NCBI GenBank assembly: GCA_910584385.1
Contig: CAJUAK010000001.1
Coordinates: 124,001-188,000 of the forward strand
DNA: 64,000 bases
Direction: 5' to 3'
DNA from: an uncultured Alphaproteobacteria bacterium
Lineage (GTDB): Bacteria > Pseudomonadota > Alphaproteobacteria > RF32 > CAG-239
The notes under the pieces were generated by a model, which saw nothing but the letters and a program-made list of their open reading frames with translations, ran no database searches and was not told where the DNA came from. Positions 53,195 to 62,386 of the stretch are shown in pieces. Numbering within the stretch: the first letter of the stretch is position 1; each line of letters starts with the position of its first letter. Position numbers and translations under genes: made by a program.

Positions 53195-53359
53195 ATGTTT
53201 TTAGGTTATCAAAGGGGAAAAATCGTTTTTACGGCGCCCAGCCGGGCAGATTTGGAAAAACTCCCTTGTGTGGAATTGGACAGGATTGAGGAGACGCAGG
53301 AAGAATATGTTTTGAAAGATGGCGTCTATGTTATAAAAGGTGAGGCCTCGGAGAGTTAG
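53195..53359 (+). CDS. Small tail-fibre partner protein
   Basis: 54 residues from ATG 53195 after TAGGAGG. Starts MFLGYQRGKIVFTAPSRADL; ends GEASES. No family recognised. Follows the fibre gene by 11 bases, a position often held by fibre chaperones, but it is much shorter than those. Confidence 0.6.
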   Translation: MFLGYQRGKIVFTAPSRADLEKLPCVELDRIEETQEEYVLKDGVYVIKGEASES

Positions 53360-53387
53360 AAAAAAGGCGCCGCTGCGGCGGCGCCTT
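53359..53387 (-). terminator. Terminator at the end of the marC gene
   Basis: AAGGCGCCGC / TGCG / GCGGCGCCTT with the T run on the minus strand. It can also stop plus-strand transcription from the fibre genes. Confidence 0.8.
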
Positions 53388-53392
53388 CTGAT

Positions 53393-54001
53393 TTATCCGG
53401 CAGTTACGGAAATTGTTTTAAGCAAAACATCAAGATTTGTTAAAAACAATTTGATAGAAATTGCCAATAAAATAATGCCGAAAAATTTCTTAAGGGCATA
53501 GATTGTTGCCGCGCCGAGCGCTTGTTCGATTTTTCGGGTCATTTTCAAGACGAAGTAAACAAATATCATGTTGAAAATGATTGCGGCAAAGATGTTGATG
53601 CTGGCGAATTGGGCCCGAATGGTTAACATAGTCGTTAAAGCGCCGGCACCTGCAATCAAGGGGAAAACCAGCGGAACGAGCGTGGCGTCGTTTTGGGTTT
53701 CCGCCTCTTCCTGAATGATGGAGATGTCAAAAATCATTTCCAGAGCCATGATGAAAATAATTAAAGAACCGGCAATGGCGAATGAAGAAATGTCAAGATT
53801 GAATAATCTTAAAAAGCCTTCGCCAACATAGAAAAACGCAAAAAAGATGAGTGCCGAATATATTGTGGCACGGGATGCGCTTATTTTCTTCCCTTTCTTT
53901 TTCAGATTTAGGATGATTGGGATTGAGCCGGTAATGTCAATAACGGCAAATAAGATAACGAAAGCGCTGATGAACTGTTGCCAATTGAATCCTTCTAACA
54001 T
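53393..54001 (-). CDS. MarC-family inner-membrane protein
   Basis: 202 residues, about six membrane segments. Family blocks FAVIDITGSIPIIL near the N-terminus, ALEMIFDISI and FPLIAGAGALTTML are present. MarC/YchE proteins (UPF0056) are widespread; despite the name, a role in multiple antibiotic resistance has not held up in E. coli, and the function is unclear. Confidence 0.88.
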   Translation of the reverse strand: MLEGFNWQQFISAFVILFAVIDITGSIPIILNLKKKGKKISASRATIYSALIFFAFFYVGEGFLRLFNLDISSFAIAGSLIIFIMALEMIFDISIIQEEAETQNDATLVPLVFPLIAGAGALTTMLTIRAQFASINIFAAIIFNMIFVYFVLKMTRKIEQALGAATIYALKKFFGIILLAISIKLFLTNLDVLLKTISVTAG

Positions 54002-54074
54002 TTTTTTATCCTCTTACATAAACAAAACGTTGCTGTCTTAACACACAGATTGCAAGAGTCAACAGTAAAAATTT

Positions 54075-54140
54075 TTATACCATCATAAACAAGCTTATCA
54101 GCGCTGCGCCTGCGATGGTTCCGAAAATTACACTAACCAT
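54075..54140 (-). CDS. Possible 21-residue membrane peptide
   Basis: A 22-codon frame starts at ATG 54140 with AAGAGG about 6 bases upstream and encodes MVSVIFGTIAGAALISLFMM plus a final Val: a single hydrophobic helix and nothing else. It occupies the 197-base gap between uvrD and marC. Similar tiny hydrophobic proteins are real in many bacteria, but such a short frame can also arise by chance. Confidence 0.35.
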   Translation of the reverse strand: MVSVIFGTIAGAALISLFMMV

Positions 54141-54198
54141 TTTGACCTCTTATTTTGAAATTAATAACCAATATTAAAATAAGAGGCGGATTAAAAAT

Positions 54199-56496
54199 TT
54201 AAACCCGGGTTAAGTATGAGGCGTAAACCTTTTTTAATCCGGCGCGTTCAAACAAGACTTCAGCCTTGTCATCTTCCATTTTTAAGATTTTTCCATATCC
54301 GAAACTTTGGTGATAGACTTTTAATCCTATTACATTTCCGCTATAACGGCGATCATCATCAAAACTGGTATCAGGGCGATTGCTACGGTTCCCATAGTAA
54401 TTGTTTCCTTTGCTTTTCCATTTATTATACTCGGATCTGTTTCTATTATACATATTATTTTGATAATTGCCAGAGAAATTATTTGAAGCAAAGTATGTAT
54501 TATTGCAAATTTCAATATTTTGCGGCGGCAGTTCATTAATGAAGCGGGACGGCAGGTTGTTTTGCCATTGTCCGTACACGCGCCGGTTTGAAGCCATGAG
54601 AATGTATAATTTTTTGCGGGCGCGGGTTATGGCAACATAAGCCAAACGCCGCTCTTCCTCTAAGGATTCCGATCCGCCTTCGTCTAAGGCACGCTGGTGC
54701 GGGAATAAGCCTTCTTCCCATCCGGGCAGGAAAACAATGTCAAATTCCAATCCTTTAGCGGAATGGAGCGTGATGAGCATAACTTGGTTTTGGCTGATTT
54801 CGCTGTCATTATCCATAACCAGCGAGACATGTTCCATAAATTCATAAAGCGACGGGTATTTTTCCGTATCGCCCATGACGTTGATGAGCTCTTTTAAGTT
54901 TTCAACCCGCCCTGGCGCTTCGGCTGATTTATCGGCTTTCAGCATTTCAAAATAGCCGGAATCGGTTAAAATATTTTCTGCGAGTTCTCCGGGAGGCAGA
55001 GCCTGCATCTGACGGCGCCATTCTTCAAAGTTTCCCATTAATTCGCTCAGCGCGTTTTTGGCTTTGCCGCTGATGGTTCCTTCGCTTAACATTTTATTTA
55101 TTGCATCATAGAGGGATATATGGTGGCATCTTGCTTCGTTTTGAAATTTTTCTATTGATTTTGCGCCAATTCCCCTTGCCGGCTTGTTGATAATCCTTTC
55201 CAGGGCTAAATCGTCGTAGGGCTGCATAACCACGCGGAAGTAAGCCAATGCGTCGCGGATTTCGGCACGTTCGTAAAATTTTAAGCCGCCGATAACTTTA
55301 TATGGAATGGCTTCTGAAATGAATTTTTCTTCAAACTCGCGGGTCTGCGCGGCAGTGCGCACTAAAACGGCCATGTTTGAATAGTCTTCTCCACTGCGGC
55401 GGCAGTTTTCAATTTCATCAGCCACATATTTTGCTTCTTCTTCGCCGTTATATGTGCTTATGACTTTTATTTTGTCGTTGTCGCAGGCAAGGGCGGGGGA
55501 GTTTTCGGCAACTTTTAAAGTTTTGCCGAGGCGTCCCGTATTATGGCTGATAAGCGCGGAAGCTGCACATAATATATTAGCCGTTGAACGGTAGTTTCTT
55601 TCCAGGCGGATAATTTTGGCATCGGTGAAATCTTTGTTAAAACGGAGGATGTTTTCGATTTCAGCGCCCCGCCAGGAGTAAATGGATTGGTCGTCATCGC
55701 CCACGCAGCATAAGTTGCGGTATTTTTGGCTTAAAAGGCGGATGAGCAGATATTGGCTGACATTTGTGTCTTGATACTCATCTACCATGATGTATTGAAA
55801 ACGGGATTGGTATTTTTCAAGGACATCCGGATTGGAAAGCAAAATATTCAGGCTGTAAAGGATGATGTCTCCAAAGTCGACACAGTTCAGTTCCAAAAGG
55901 CGCGCCTGATATTTTTTATAAATTGCGGTAATGGTGTTTTCTTTAAAAGATTCATCTATCTTGTCGACGGTTAACCCTTTGTCTTTCCAGCGGCTTATTT
56001 TTTCCAGGACAGCCTGCGGCGGGTATTTTTTGTCATCGATGCCTTCGGATTCTTCAATTTGTTTGATGAGGCGCTTTTGGTCGTCTTCTCCGAGAATTGT
56101 GAAATTTGATTTCAGTCCTATCAACTCAGCGTGGCTGCGCAGGATTTTGACGCAAATGCTGTGAAAAGTTCCGAGCCAGACGGAATTTGCCACTTCGCCG
56201 ATTAACCCTTCAACCCTTTCTTTCATTTCTCTGGCAGCGCGGTTGGTGAAAGTTACGACCAAACAATTCCACGGATTGGCTTTATGGTTTGCCAAAATAT
56301 AAGCGAGGCGTGTGGTCAGCACTTTAGTCTTTCCCGTTCCCGCGCCGGAGAGAACCAGAATCGGTCCTTCTGTTTCTGTAACAGCGGTTTTTTGTTCAGG
56401 ATTCAACATTTCCAGCCAGTTAAATGCGGGTGTGAGCCGGGATGCGTTGTCATAGGTTTGCGGCATTTCATCCGCCATTAATTCAAAGTCTTCCAT
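54199..56496 (-). CDS. uvrD: UvrD/PcrA-type DNA helicase
   Basis: Superfamily 1A 3'-5' helicase for nucleotide-excision and mismatch repair. 765 residues. Q-motif LNPEQKTAV, Walker A GAGTGKTKVL, motif II VDEYQDTN, motif III GDDDQSIYSWRGA, motif IV RLERNYRST, motif V TLHSAKGLEFD, motif VI YVAITRARKKLYI are all intact. The Asn/Tyr-rich linker near the C-terminus (about 660-715) leads to a short Tudor-like end with VIGLKVYHQSFGYGKIL, seen in PcrA and UvrD. Confidence 0.95.
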   Translation of the reverse strand: MEDFELMADEMPQTYDNASRLTPAFNWLEMLNPEQKTAVTETEGPILVLSGAGTGKTKVLTTRLAYILANHKANPWNCLVVTFTNRAAREMKERVEGLIGEVANSVWLGTFHSICVKILRSHAELIGLKSNFTILGEDDQKRLIKQIEESEGIDDKKYPPQAVLEKISRWKDKGLTVDKIDESFKENTITAIYKKYQARLLELNCVDFGDIILYSLNILLSNPDVLEKYQSRFQYIMVDEYQDTNVSQYLLIRLLSQKYRNLCCVGDDDQSIYSWRGAEIENILRFNKDFTDAKIIRLERNYRSTANILCAASALISHNTGRLGKTLKVAENSPALACDNDKIKVISTYNGEEEAKYVADEIENCRRSGEDYSNMAVLVRTAAQTREFEEKFISEAIPYKVIGGLKFYERAEIRDALAYFRVVMQPYDDLALERIINKPARGIGAKSIEKFQNEARCHHISLYDAINKMLSEGTISGKAKNALSELMGNFEEWRRQMQALPPGELAENILTDSGYFEMLKADKSAEAPGRVENLKELINVMGDTEKYPSLYEFMEHVSLVMDNDSEISQNQVMLITLHSAKGLEFDIVFLPGWEEGLFPHQRALDEGGSESLEEERRLAYVAITRARKKLYILMASNRRVYGQWQNNLPSRFINELPPQNIEICNNTYFASNNFSGNYQNNMYNRNRSEYNKWKSKGNNYYGNRSNRPDTSFDDDRRYSGNVIGLKVYHQSFGYGKILKMEDDKAEVLFERAGLKKVYASYLTRV

Positions 56497-56588
56497 CTTG
56501 TTTAGTCTTTTGGGTTAATGCTTGTATTTTTTTTGAATAGCACATATATATATATTATTATTAAGAGAAAGAAAAGGAGTTTTTTAAG

Positions 56589-57530
56589 ATGCCGCGGACA
56601 AGTCAAGGAAAATACGTTACACGTTCAGCAAGCGTTTTTCAAGAAGGGGATGAGGCCTGGAAAAACGGACTTTATAACCAGGCAAAAGAAAAATATATAG
56701 AATCTGCGAAATTGTATCATGACGACAAGGATGAAGAAGGCGAGGCTTTTGCACTTGTCCGCCTTGGCGAGCTGCAATTAAGCCTGGATGAATATGAAGA
56801 TGCGGAAAAATCGTTAAAAGCTGCATCTGAATTAGTCAAACATCTGGATTTTGCGCAAAACACATATGGCGAAGCGCTTATCCGCCTGGCCAGGGTTGAG
56901 ATTGCAAGAGATGAAAATGACCGGGCATTGCGTTATTTGAATCAGGCAAAAGAAGTTTTAGAACATATTGGCAACAGGGACCTCTTGGGCGATGCCTGCG
57001 ATCAAGAGGCATATGTTTATCTGAACAAGTGCCAGCCGGAAAAGGCTCTGGCTTCTTATCGAAAAGCCGCCGAATATTACCATATGGAAGGCGTAACCTT
57101 GAAAGAGGCTTCCGTTTTGCGTGCCATTGCCCGTTTGGAGATGAAAAATAAAAATTATGATTTAGCGCATGATTTGCTGGAAGAATGCCGAAACCTCTAC
57201 CGGGAAAACGGCGATTTGCTTGGCGAGGCAAGCGCTTTGTCGGCGATTGGCTGCCTGCGTTATATTATCCGGGATATCGGCAATGCCCGCAAGGCGTTAA
57301 TGAAGTCGGTTTACCTTTATGGCAAAGCCGTGCACCATTATGCAGAAGCCGAAGCTTTGCTTTACTTGGCAAGGGTGGAAGCCTTTAACCAGGAACAAGG
57401 CGATTTTGAACGTGCTAAAACGCATTACCGCCGTTCCGCCGAATTATTTAGCTTTTTGGAAAATGATACCATGAAACATGCTGTTGAGGAAGAATATCAT
57501 AATTTCCTTAACCGTATTAATGCCGCATAG
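56589..57530 (+). CDS. TPR-repeat protein
   Basis: 313 residues, cytoplasmic (no signal peptide), composed of about seven helical hairpins of the tetratricopeptide type (GLYNQAKEKYIESAKLYHDD, ALRYLNQAKEVLEHIG, KALASYRKAAEYYHMEG, DLAHDLLEECRNLYRENG). Good AAAGGAG site at 56573. It precedes the MoxR gene by 11 bases, so it probably scaffolds the MoxR/DUF58 machinery; this is an inference from position. Confidence 0.75.
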   Translation: MPRTSQGKYVTRSASVFQEGDEAWKNGLYNQAKEKYIESAKLYHDDKDEEGEAFALVRLGELQLSLDEYEDAEKSLKAASELVKHLDFAQNTYGEALIRLARVEIARDENDRALRYLNQAKEVLEHIGNRDLLGDACDQEAYVYLNKCQPEKALASYRKAAEYYHMEGVTLKEASVLRAIARLEMKNKNYDLAHDLLEECRNLYRENGDLLGEASALSAIGCLRYIIRDIGNARKALMKSVYLYGKAVHHYAEAEALLYLARVEAFNQEQGDFERAKTHYRRSAELFSFLENDTMKHAVEEEYHNFLNRINAA

Positions 57531-57541
57531 AAGGAAGGAAT

Positions 57542-58507
57542 ATGTCTGAAATAAGAGATAAGATTGTAGCTGTCAGAAATTATATGTCCGGGCAGATTAT
57601 CGGGCAGAAGGAGCTGGTTGACAAGATGCTGATTACGCTTCTTGCCGATGGGCATGCTTTAGTGGAAGGGGCGCCGGGGCTTGCGAAAACCAAGGCTGTA
57701 AAAATTCTTTCCACATTGATTAACGGTGATTACCGGCGGATTCAGTTTACGCCGGATTTGCTGCCTTCCGATATTACCGGCAGTGAGATTTATGTGGCGC
57801 AAAAAGGAGATTTTGAATTTCGCAAAGGGCCGATTTTTGCCAATCTGGTGCTGGCAGATGAAATTAACCGTGCGCCGGCCAAAGTTCAGTCCGCGTTGCT
57901 TGAGGCTATGGCGGAACGCCAGGTCAGTATTGGCGGAAAGGCTTATCCTTTGCCGGAATTGTTTATGGTTCTTGCCACGCAAAACCCAATTGAGCATGAA
58001 GGGACTTATAATCTTCCCGAGGCGCAGCTTGACAGATTTTTAATGTATGTCAAAATCGGCCAGCCCGATGCGGCGGCCGAGAAACAGATTCTGCGCTTGG
58101 TTCGCGGCGAGGCGATTTCAGGAACGGAACAGCTTCCGGCGGAAAGGGTTGAAATTAAAGATGTTCTGGAAGCCCGAAAAGAAGCCTTGCAGGTTCATAT
58201 GAGCGAAGCTGTGGAGGAATATCTGGTACAGTTGGTTATGGCGACCAGATACCCTGAAAAATATGATGCCAAGATGAAGGGATATGTTTTGTTTGGCGCC
58301 AGCCCGCGCGCGACAATCGCCCTTGACCGCTGCGCCCGTGCAAATGCCTGGCTGTCCGGCAGGGATTTTGTTGCTCCGGAAGATATCCACAGCGTGGTTT
58401 ATGAAGTTTTGCGCCATCGCATTATTTTAAGCTTTGAAGCGCAGGCAGAAGGCGTAACCACGGATGAGGTCATTTCTTCTTTATTGAAACTGGTTCCGCT
58501 TCCATAA
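57542..58507 (+). CDS. MoxR-type AAA+ ATPase
   Basis: 321 residues. Walker A GAPGLAKTKAVK, Walker B VLADEINRAPAKVQSALLEAM, sensor 1 VLATQNPIEHEGTY, arginine finger region PEAQLDRFLMYV; a lid domain with FGASPRATIALDRCARA. MoxR ATPases act as chaperones, often with von Willebrand-factor proteins encoded next door, as here. Which protein is remodelled is unknown. Confidence 0.93.
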   Translation: MSEIRDKIVAVRNYMSGQIIGQKELVDKMLITLLADGHALVEGAPGLAKTKAVKILSTLINGDYRRIQFTPDLLPSDITGSEIYVAQKGDFEFRKGPIFANLVLADEINRAPAKVQSALLEAMAERQVSIGGKAYPLPELFMVLATQNPIEHEGTYNLPEAQLDRFLMYVKIGQPDAAAEKQILRLVRGEAISGTEQLPAERVEIKDVLEARKEALQVHMSEAVEEYLVQLVMATRYPEKYDAKMKGYVLFGASPRATIALDRCARANAWLSGRDFVAPEDIHSVVYEVLRHRIILSFEAQAEGVTTDEVISSLLKLVPLP

Positions 58508-58517
58508 GGAGAAAATA

Positions 58518-59468
58518 ATGGCAAAGTGGAAAAAACTGGCAGGTAAGATTTTTGCCGGTCTGGATGAAAATAAACAATCCGCCGGGCTTTATGCCGTTTT
58601 GGAAGATTTGCTGGCTTTAAAATCTAAAACAGGATATTTGAAGGGTTTCCATACTTTGCGGGCGTCGGGCTCAATGTCCGGCGACGTGAAATCCGCTTTT
58701 AAGGGGCGGGGTATGGAAATGGAGGAAATCCGGGCTTATAATTTTGGCGATGATGTCCGGGATATTGACTGGCGGGTCAGCGCCCGCAAACAGCAGCCTT
58801 TTACCAAGCTGTATAATGAAGAACGCGACAGGGAGGTTATGATTCTTCTTGATTTTTCTTCTTCCATGGCTTTTGGAACCCGCAAAGAGCTCAAATCCGT
58901 TGCGGCGGCAAAGGTTGCGGCTCTGCTGGGTTGGCGGGCATTGGAAAATAAGGACCGAGTCGGCGTGGCGATTTTCAGCGAAAAGGAAACAATTACCTTC
59001 AAGCCCGATAACCAAACCCGGGTTTTTGCCGCGGTATGCAAGAAAATCGCGGATGTCAGCAAAGAAATTTTACAGGATAAGGCATTTCACGAGTCTACGC
59101 TTGCCAAGCCGCTGCAGTGGATAGACAAGAATGTGCATAATGATGCGGTGGTCTTTATTATCAGCGATTTTGGGCGTTTTGATGAGGAAATGAGGCGGAA
59201 AACCGCAGTTTTAGCCCGCAAAGCAAATCTTTATATGATAAATATCTTGGATGTTTTGGAGGAAAAAGCGCCTCTGCCCGGGGAATATATGGTGGAAAAT
59301 GCCGGGCAGAAAGTGGTCTTTAACAGTTCAAGTGCGGCATTTCAGGAAAAATATCAGCAATATTTTGCAGACAAACGCCTTAAAATAAAAGATTTCTGCG
59401 TCAAATTCCAAGGGCGTTACCTTGAAATTGTTACAAACCGGCCGTTGGTGGAACAGCTGAAAATTTAA
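58518..59468 (+). CDS. DUF58 / vWA-like protein
   Basis: 316 residues, soluble. The DUF58 signature RGMEMEEIRAYNFGDDVRDIDW with RVSARKQQPF is followed by a von Willebrand A-type core with the MIDAS DFSSSMAFG and an FIISDFGRFDEE later. Usual partner of MoxR. The four or so membrane and BatA/B-type genes that normally complete such clusters are not present; instead a second TPR gene follows. Confidence 0.88.
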   Translation: MAKWKKLAGKIFAGLDENKQSAGLYAVLEDLLALKSKTGYLKGFHTLRASGSMSGDVKSAFKGRGMEMEEIRAYNFGDDVRDIDWRVSARKQQPFTKLYNEERDREVMILLDFSSSMAFGTRKELKSVAAAKVAALLGWRALENKDRVGVAIFSEKETITFKPDNQTRVFAAVCKKIADVSKEILQDKAFHESTLAKPLQWIDKNVHNDAVVFIISDFGRFDEEMRRKTAVLARKANLYMINILDVLEEKAPLPGEYMVENAGQKVVFNSSSAAFQEKYQQYFADKRLKIKDFCVKFQGRYLEIVTNRPLVEQLKI

Positions 59469-59480
59469 TTTTCAGGAATC

Positions 59481-59509
59481 TTGACAAAAATAAGAAATGG
59501 TGCTAGCTT
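59481..59509 (+). promoter_or_regulatory. Sigma70-type promoter before the second TPR gene
   Basis: TTGACA (59481-59486), 17 bases, TAGCTT (59504-59509), 42 bases before the start codon. The second TPR gene can thus be expressed apart from moxR. Confidence 0.6.
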
Positions 59510-59551
59510 AAATTTGGAATTATTCTGTAACTATAATTTGGGATAAGAAAA

Positions 59552-60529
59552 ATGGTAAAATCTAACGAGAACAGTTCATATAAAAGAGGTCAGGAATTAT
59601 TGGACCAGGGTATGTTTAAAGAAGCAATCGAGCAGTTTGACGCTGCCGTTGCCGAACAGCCGGGGTCATGGAAGGCATTAAACAGCAAAGGATTCGCATT
59701 GCAAAAGCTCAGCCGCTATACGGAGGCCGTGGAGTGTTTTGACAAGGCGTTGGAATTTAATCCGCAGTCTGTTGAAGTTTTAAATAATAAAGGCGTTACG
59801 CTTTCAATGCGCGGCCTTTATAAGGATGCAATTTTTTGTTTTAATGAGGCGATTGCTATTGATAAGACCTCATTAGAAGCTTTAAACGGCAAGGCGATTG
59901 CTTTGCAGCATATGTTTTCGTATAAAGAAGCTCTGGACGTGCTTGAACAGGCGATGAAAATTGACAATAAGCACACGCAGACATTGCTCAGTGTTGCAGT
60001 TACATTGCAAAAACTCAAACAATATGACCGGGCAATCTCTTTCTTTAAAAAAGTTTTATCCCATGATAAGAATAATATCAAAGCTTGGAACGGCGTCGGC
60101 GTTACATATCAGCTTATGGGCGATAATAATTCGGCGATTAAGTGCTTTACCAAGATTCTCAATATTGACAGCCGCGAAATCCAGGCTTGGATTAGCATTG
60201 GCTTTGTTTATCAGAAAATGCTCAAATTCAATGATGCGCTGAAGTGTTATAAAAAGGCGCAGCTGATTATTGGCAACCGTTACCATCACAAGCTTTATGA
60301 CGGATTGGCGAGTTGTTTGACCAAGCTTTCAGAATTTGACCAGGCTGTGGAAGTTTACCAGCAGATTTTCCAGCGCGAAGAAGGCAAAAAGAAATGGGAT
60401 GCCCAGCGTTCCATGAAGTTTGTCAATAAGCTGAAGCGCAAAAAAGCCAGCGGAACGTTGCAAAGCATAATTCCTGCTGATGCACCGGCAGAACCTAAAC
60501 CAGCCGCCCCGACAACGGACAGCATTTAA
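59552..60529 (+). CDS. TPR-repeat protein
   Basis: 325 residues with about eight TPR units (GMFKEAIEQFDAAVAEQPGS, RYTEAVECFDKALEFNPQS, GLYKDAIFCFNEAIAIDKTS, QYDRAISFFKKVLSHDKNN, DNNSAIKCFTKILNIDSRE), then a Lys-rich and Pro/Ala-rich tail (about 285-325). No signal peptide. Closely spaced canonical TPRs, unlike the more divergent ones in the gene at 56589. A terminator follows. Confidence 0.85.
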   Translation: MVKSNENSSYKRGQELLDQGMFKEAIEQFDAAVAEQPGSWKALNSKGFALQKLSRYTEAVECFDKALEFNPQSVEVLNNKGVTLSMRGLYKDAIFCFNEAIAIDKTSLEALNGKAIALQHMFSYKEALDVLEQAMKIDNKHTQTLLSVAVTLQKLKQYDRAISFFKKVLSHDKNNIKAWNGVGVTYQLMGDNNSAIKCFTKILNIDSREIQAWISIGFVYQKMLKFNDALKCYKKAQLIIGNRYHHKLYDGLASCLTKLSEFDQAVEVYQQIFQREEGKKKWDAQRSMKFVNKLKRKKASGTLQSIIPADAPAEPKPAAPTTDSI

Positions 60530-60530
60530 T

Positions 60531-60560
60531 AAAAAAGCCCCGGAAAACCCGGGGTTTTTT
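60531..60560. terminator. Bidirectional terminator
   Basis: CCCCGG / loop AAAAC / CCGGGG flanked by A6 and T6; it ends the plus-strand TPR gene and the minus-strand glycan operon. Confidence 0.85.
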
Positions 60561-60563
60561 GTG

Positions 60564-61589
60564 TCATTTTTTTATTTTGCATTTGAGCAAGCCTAAAAAT
60601 GTATATTCTGTTTTTTCAGGTGCTTTTTGAATCTTTATGATTGGCAGCCAGAAGCATGGAAAATAATATGAATTTCCAATTTGTTCTTTAAGTTTTGTTA
60701 TAAATTCAATATCAAAATATTTTTTTGCCAATAATAAAAATTCTTTTTGCAAATGAGCCGGCAATTGGCGGCAATTTTTAGAAAAATCTTGAATGATGCG
60801 CCGATTGATGGTTTCAATTTGGGATTTGTCAAGCAGCAATTCCTTGTGAGTAAAATTTTTTATATTTGCCCAAATTTTGATAATGTCAAAACAGTTTTTA
60901 TTTTTTTTATTGGTGTGGGCAAGTGAAGTTTTGACTTGGCGGTAAAAATATAATTTTTCAAAAAGGGCACTTATGGATTTTGCCTGGAAAAAGGCTTTAA
61001 AGAAAAATTCATTATCTTCATAGCGTGTGTTTACCGGGAACAGCAGGTTGTTTCTTTGCAGAAATTCTTTATTGTAAAGCTTGTTCCATGCGACGACAGC
61101 CAAACGGATGTTGAAGATGTCCTTAAATAGAATGTCTTTCCAAGAAAAATTTAGAGGCGAGGGAAGTTGTGAGAGGAAAGGAAGAAAAAATTCAGAGTCT
61201 TGTTTTGCAAGTTTTTTTCCTGTTTCGGAGACATAGCTTGCTTGGAAAAAGACCATGTCCGATGCATTTTGTTCAGCCTGCAGGTATAACTTTTCCAGAG
61301 TTTTGTTTGTTAACCAGTCGTCGCCGTCGAGAAAAAAGACATATTTTCCTTGGGCTTTTTTTAATCCTGCATTGCGTGCGCCGCCAAGCCCTTGTTTTAT
61401 ATCTTTTATAAGGGTGATTCTTTTATCTTTTTGAGCATATTCCTCGCATATTTTATTGCAGCTTTTCGGCCCGTCTGAAACAATGATAATTTCAATATCA
61501 AACAATGTTTGGTTTATAACAGACTCTAAACATTGCGTGATATATTTTTCAATATTGTAAACCGGAATGATAACTGAAACAGCAGGCAT
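60564..61589 (-). CDS. Glycosyltransferase family 2
   Basis: 341 residues. VSVIIPVYNIEKYITQCLES, a donor-binding LGGARNAGLKKAQGKYVFFL followed by the metal-binding DGDDW, and KLYNKEF define a GT-A enzyme of the family-2 group. Last gene of the operon; ends at the bidirectional terminator. Product and donor sugar unknown. Confidence 0.9.
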   Translation of the reverse strand: MPAVSVIIPVYNIEKYITQCLESVINQTLFDIEIIIVSDGPKSCNKICEEYAQKDKRITLIKDIKQGLGGARNAGLKKAQGKYVFFLDGDDWLTNKTLEKLYLQAEQNASDMVFFQASYVSETGKKLAKQDSEFFLPFLSQLPSPLNFSWKDILFKDIFNIRLAVVAWNKLYNKEFLQRNNLLFPVNTRYEDNEFFFKAFFQAKSISALFEKLYFYRQVKTSLAHTNKKNKNCFDIIKIWANIKNFTHKELLLDKSQIETINRRIIQDFSKNCRQLPAHLQKEFLLLAKKYFDIEFITKLKEQIGNSYYFPCFWLPIIKIQKAPEKTEYTFLGLLKCKIKK

Positions 61590-61609
61590 TTTTTTACTTT
61601 CTTGTTTTG

Positions 61610-62386
61610 TTAGTATATATTTTTTAATATGGTTTTTGTTTTTTTTGCATCTAATTTAGCTTTTCTTCTTGATATTTTTTTTATGGATAAAATTGATTTT
61701 AATTTTAACGTTAGATACAATTTTATATTCAGTAATATGAATTTATAAAATAGAATCTTTTCTATTATTGATAATTTATTACCCCCCCCCCCAATCTTGA
61801 GTTGCGTTTCTTCTATTGTATTTCTGTTTAAAGAATATGTATTATTGTTTCCATATTCTTTTCCAGATAAAGCTCCTAAATAGCTTTCTTTTACAATTTT
61901 CAAAGTTTTATCATTGTATGAGTAGTATGGGTAAGCGAAGAATTTCATATCATCTTTTTTAAAAATTTTAAGCCATTGAGGACATATTATTTCTTTTTTT
62001 AGTGTTTTAATATCTTCTATTTGTGCTAAGTTTTTATGGTTAAAAGAGTGATATTGTATATTTCCTCCAGCAGCTTTGAGTTGTTTTAAATCTTCTATAT
62101 TGCAATACCAACAATTGTCTTGTTCACCAAGCTCAACGAAATGCCCACAAACAAAGACTTCGAATGGAAATTTTAAAAATTTTAGAACCGGTGCGGCATA
62201 ATCTAAAACACTACGGTAACCATCATCAAAAGTAATGACAATTTCATCGTCATTTTTAGGATTATATTGGCTCAAAGGAACAATGTGCATTCTTGTCAAA
62301 TGTAGCATGTCTTTTATAAAACATGAAAATTTGTAATTGATTCCGCTGTTTTCTGTGAGACTTATATTATGATATAATAAAATCAT
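61610..62386 (-). CDS. Polysaccharide deacetylase (NodB-like) with poly-G tract
   Basis: 258 residues. TFDDG at 52-56 and HSFNH at 113-117 give the metal-binding Asp-His-His triad of carbohydrate esterase family 4, which removes N-acetyl groups from glycans. No signal peptide, as in cytoplasmic or membrane-associated CE4 members. An 11-base G tract (61782-61792) encodes Gly-Gly-Gly-Gly at about 199-202; slippage would change only the last 55 or so residues. The start overlaps the radical SAM gene by 4 bases. Confidence 0.8.
   Translation of the reverse strand: MILLYHNISLTENSGINYKFSCFIKDMLHLTRMHIVPLSQYNPKNDDEIVITFDDGYRSVLDYAAPVLKFLKFPFEVFVCGHFVELGEQDNCWYCNIEDLKQLKAAGGNIQYHSFNHKNLAQIEDIKTLKKEIICPQWLKIFKKDDMKFFAYPYYSYNDKTLKIVKESYLGALSGKEYGNNNTYSLNRNTIEETQLKIGGGGNKLSIIEKILFYKFILLNIKLYLTLKLKSILSIKKISRRKAKLDAKKTKTILKNIY
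61782..61792 (-). repeat. Poly-G tract, possible slipped-strand switch
   Basis: Eleven consecutive C on the plus strand (G on the coding strand), inside the deacetylase frame. By far the longest G/C homopolymer noticed in the window. Confidence 0.75.
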
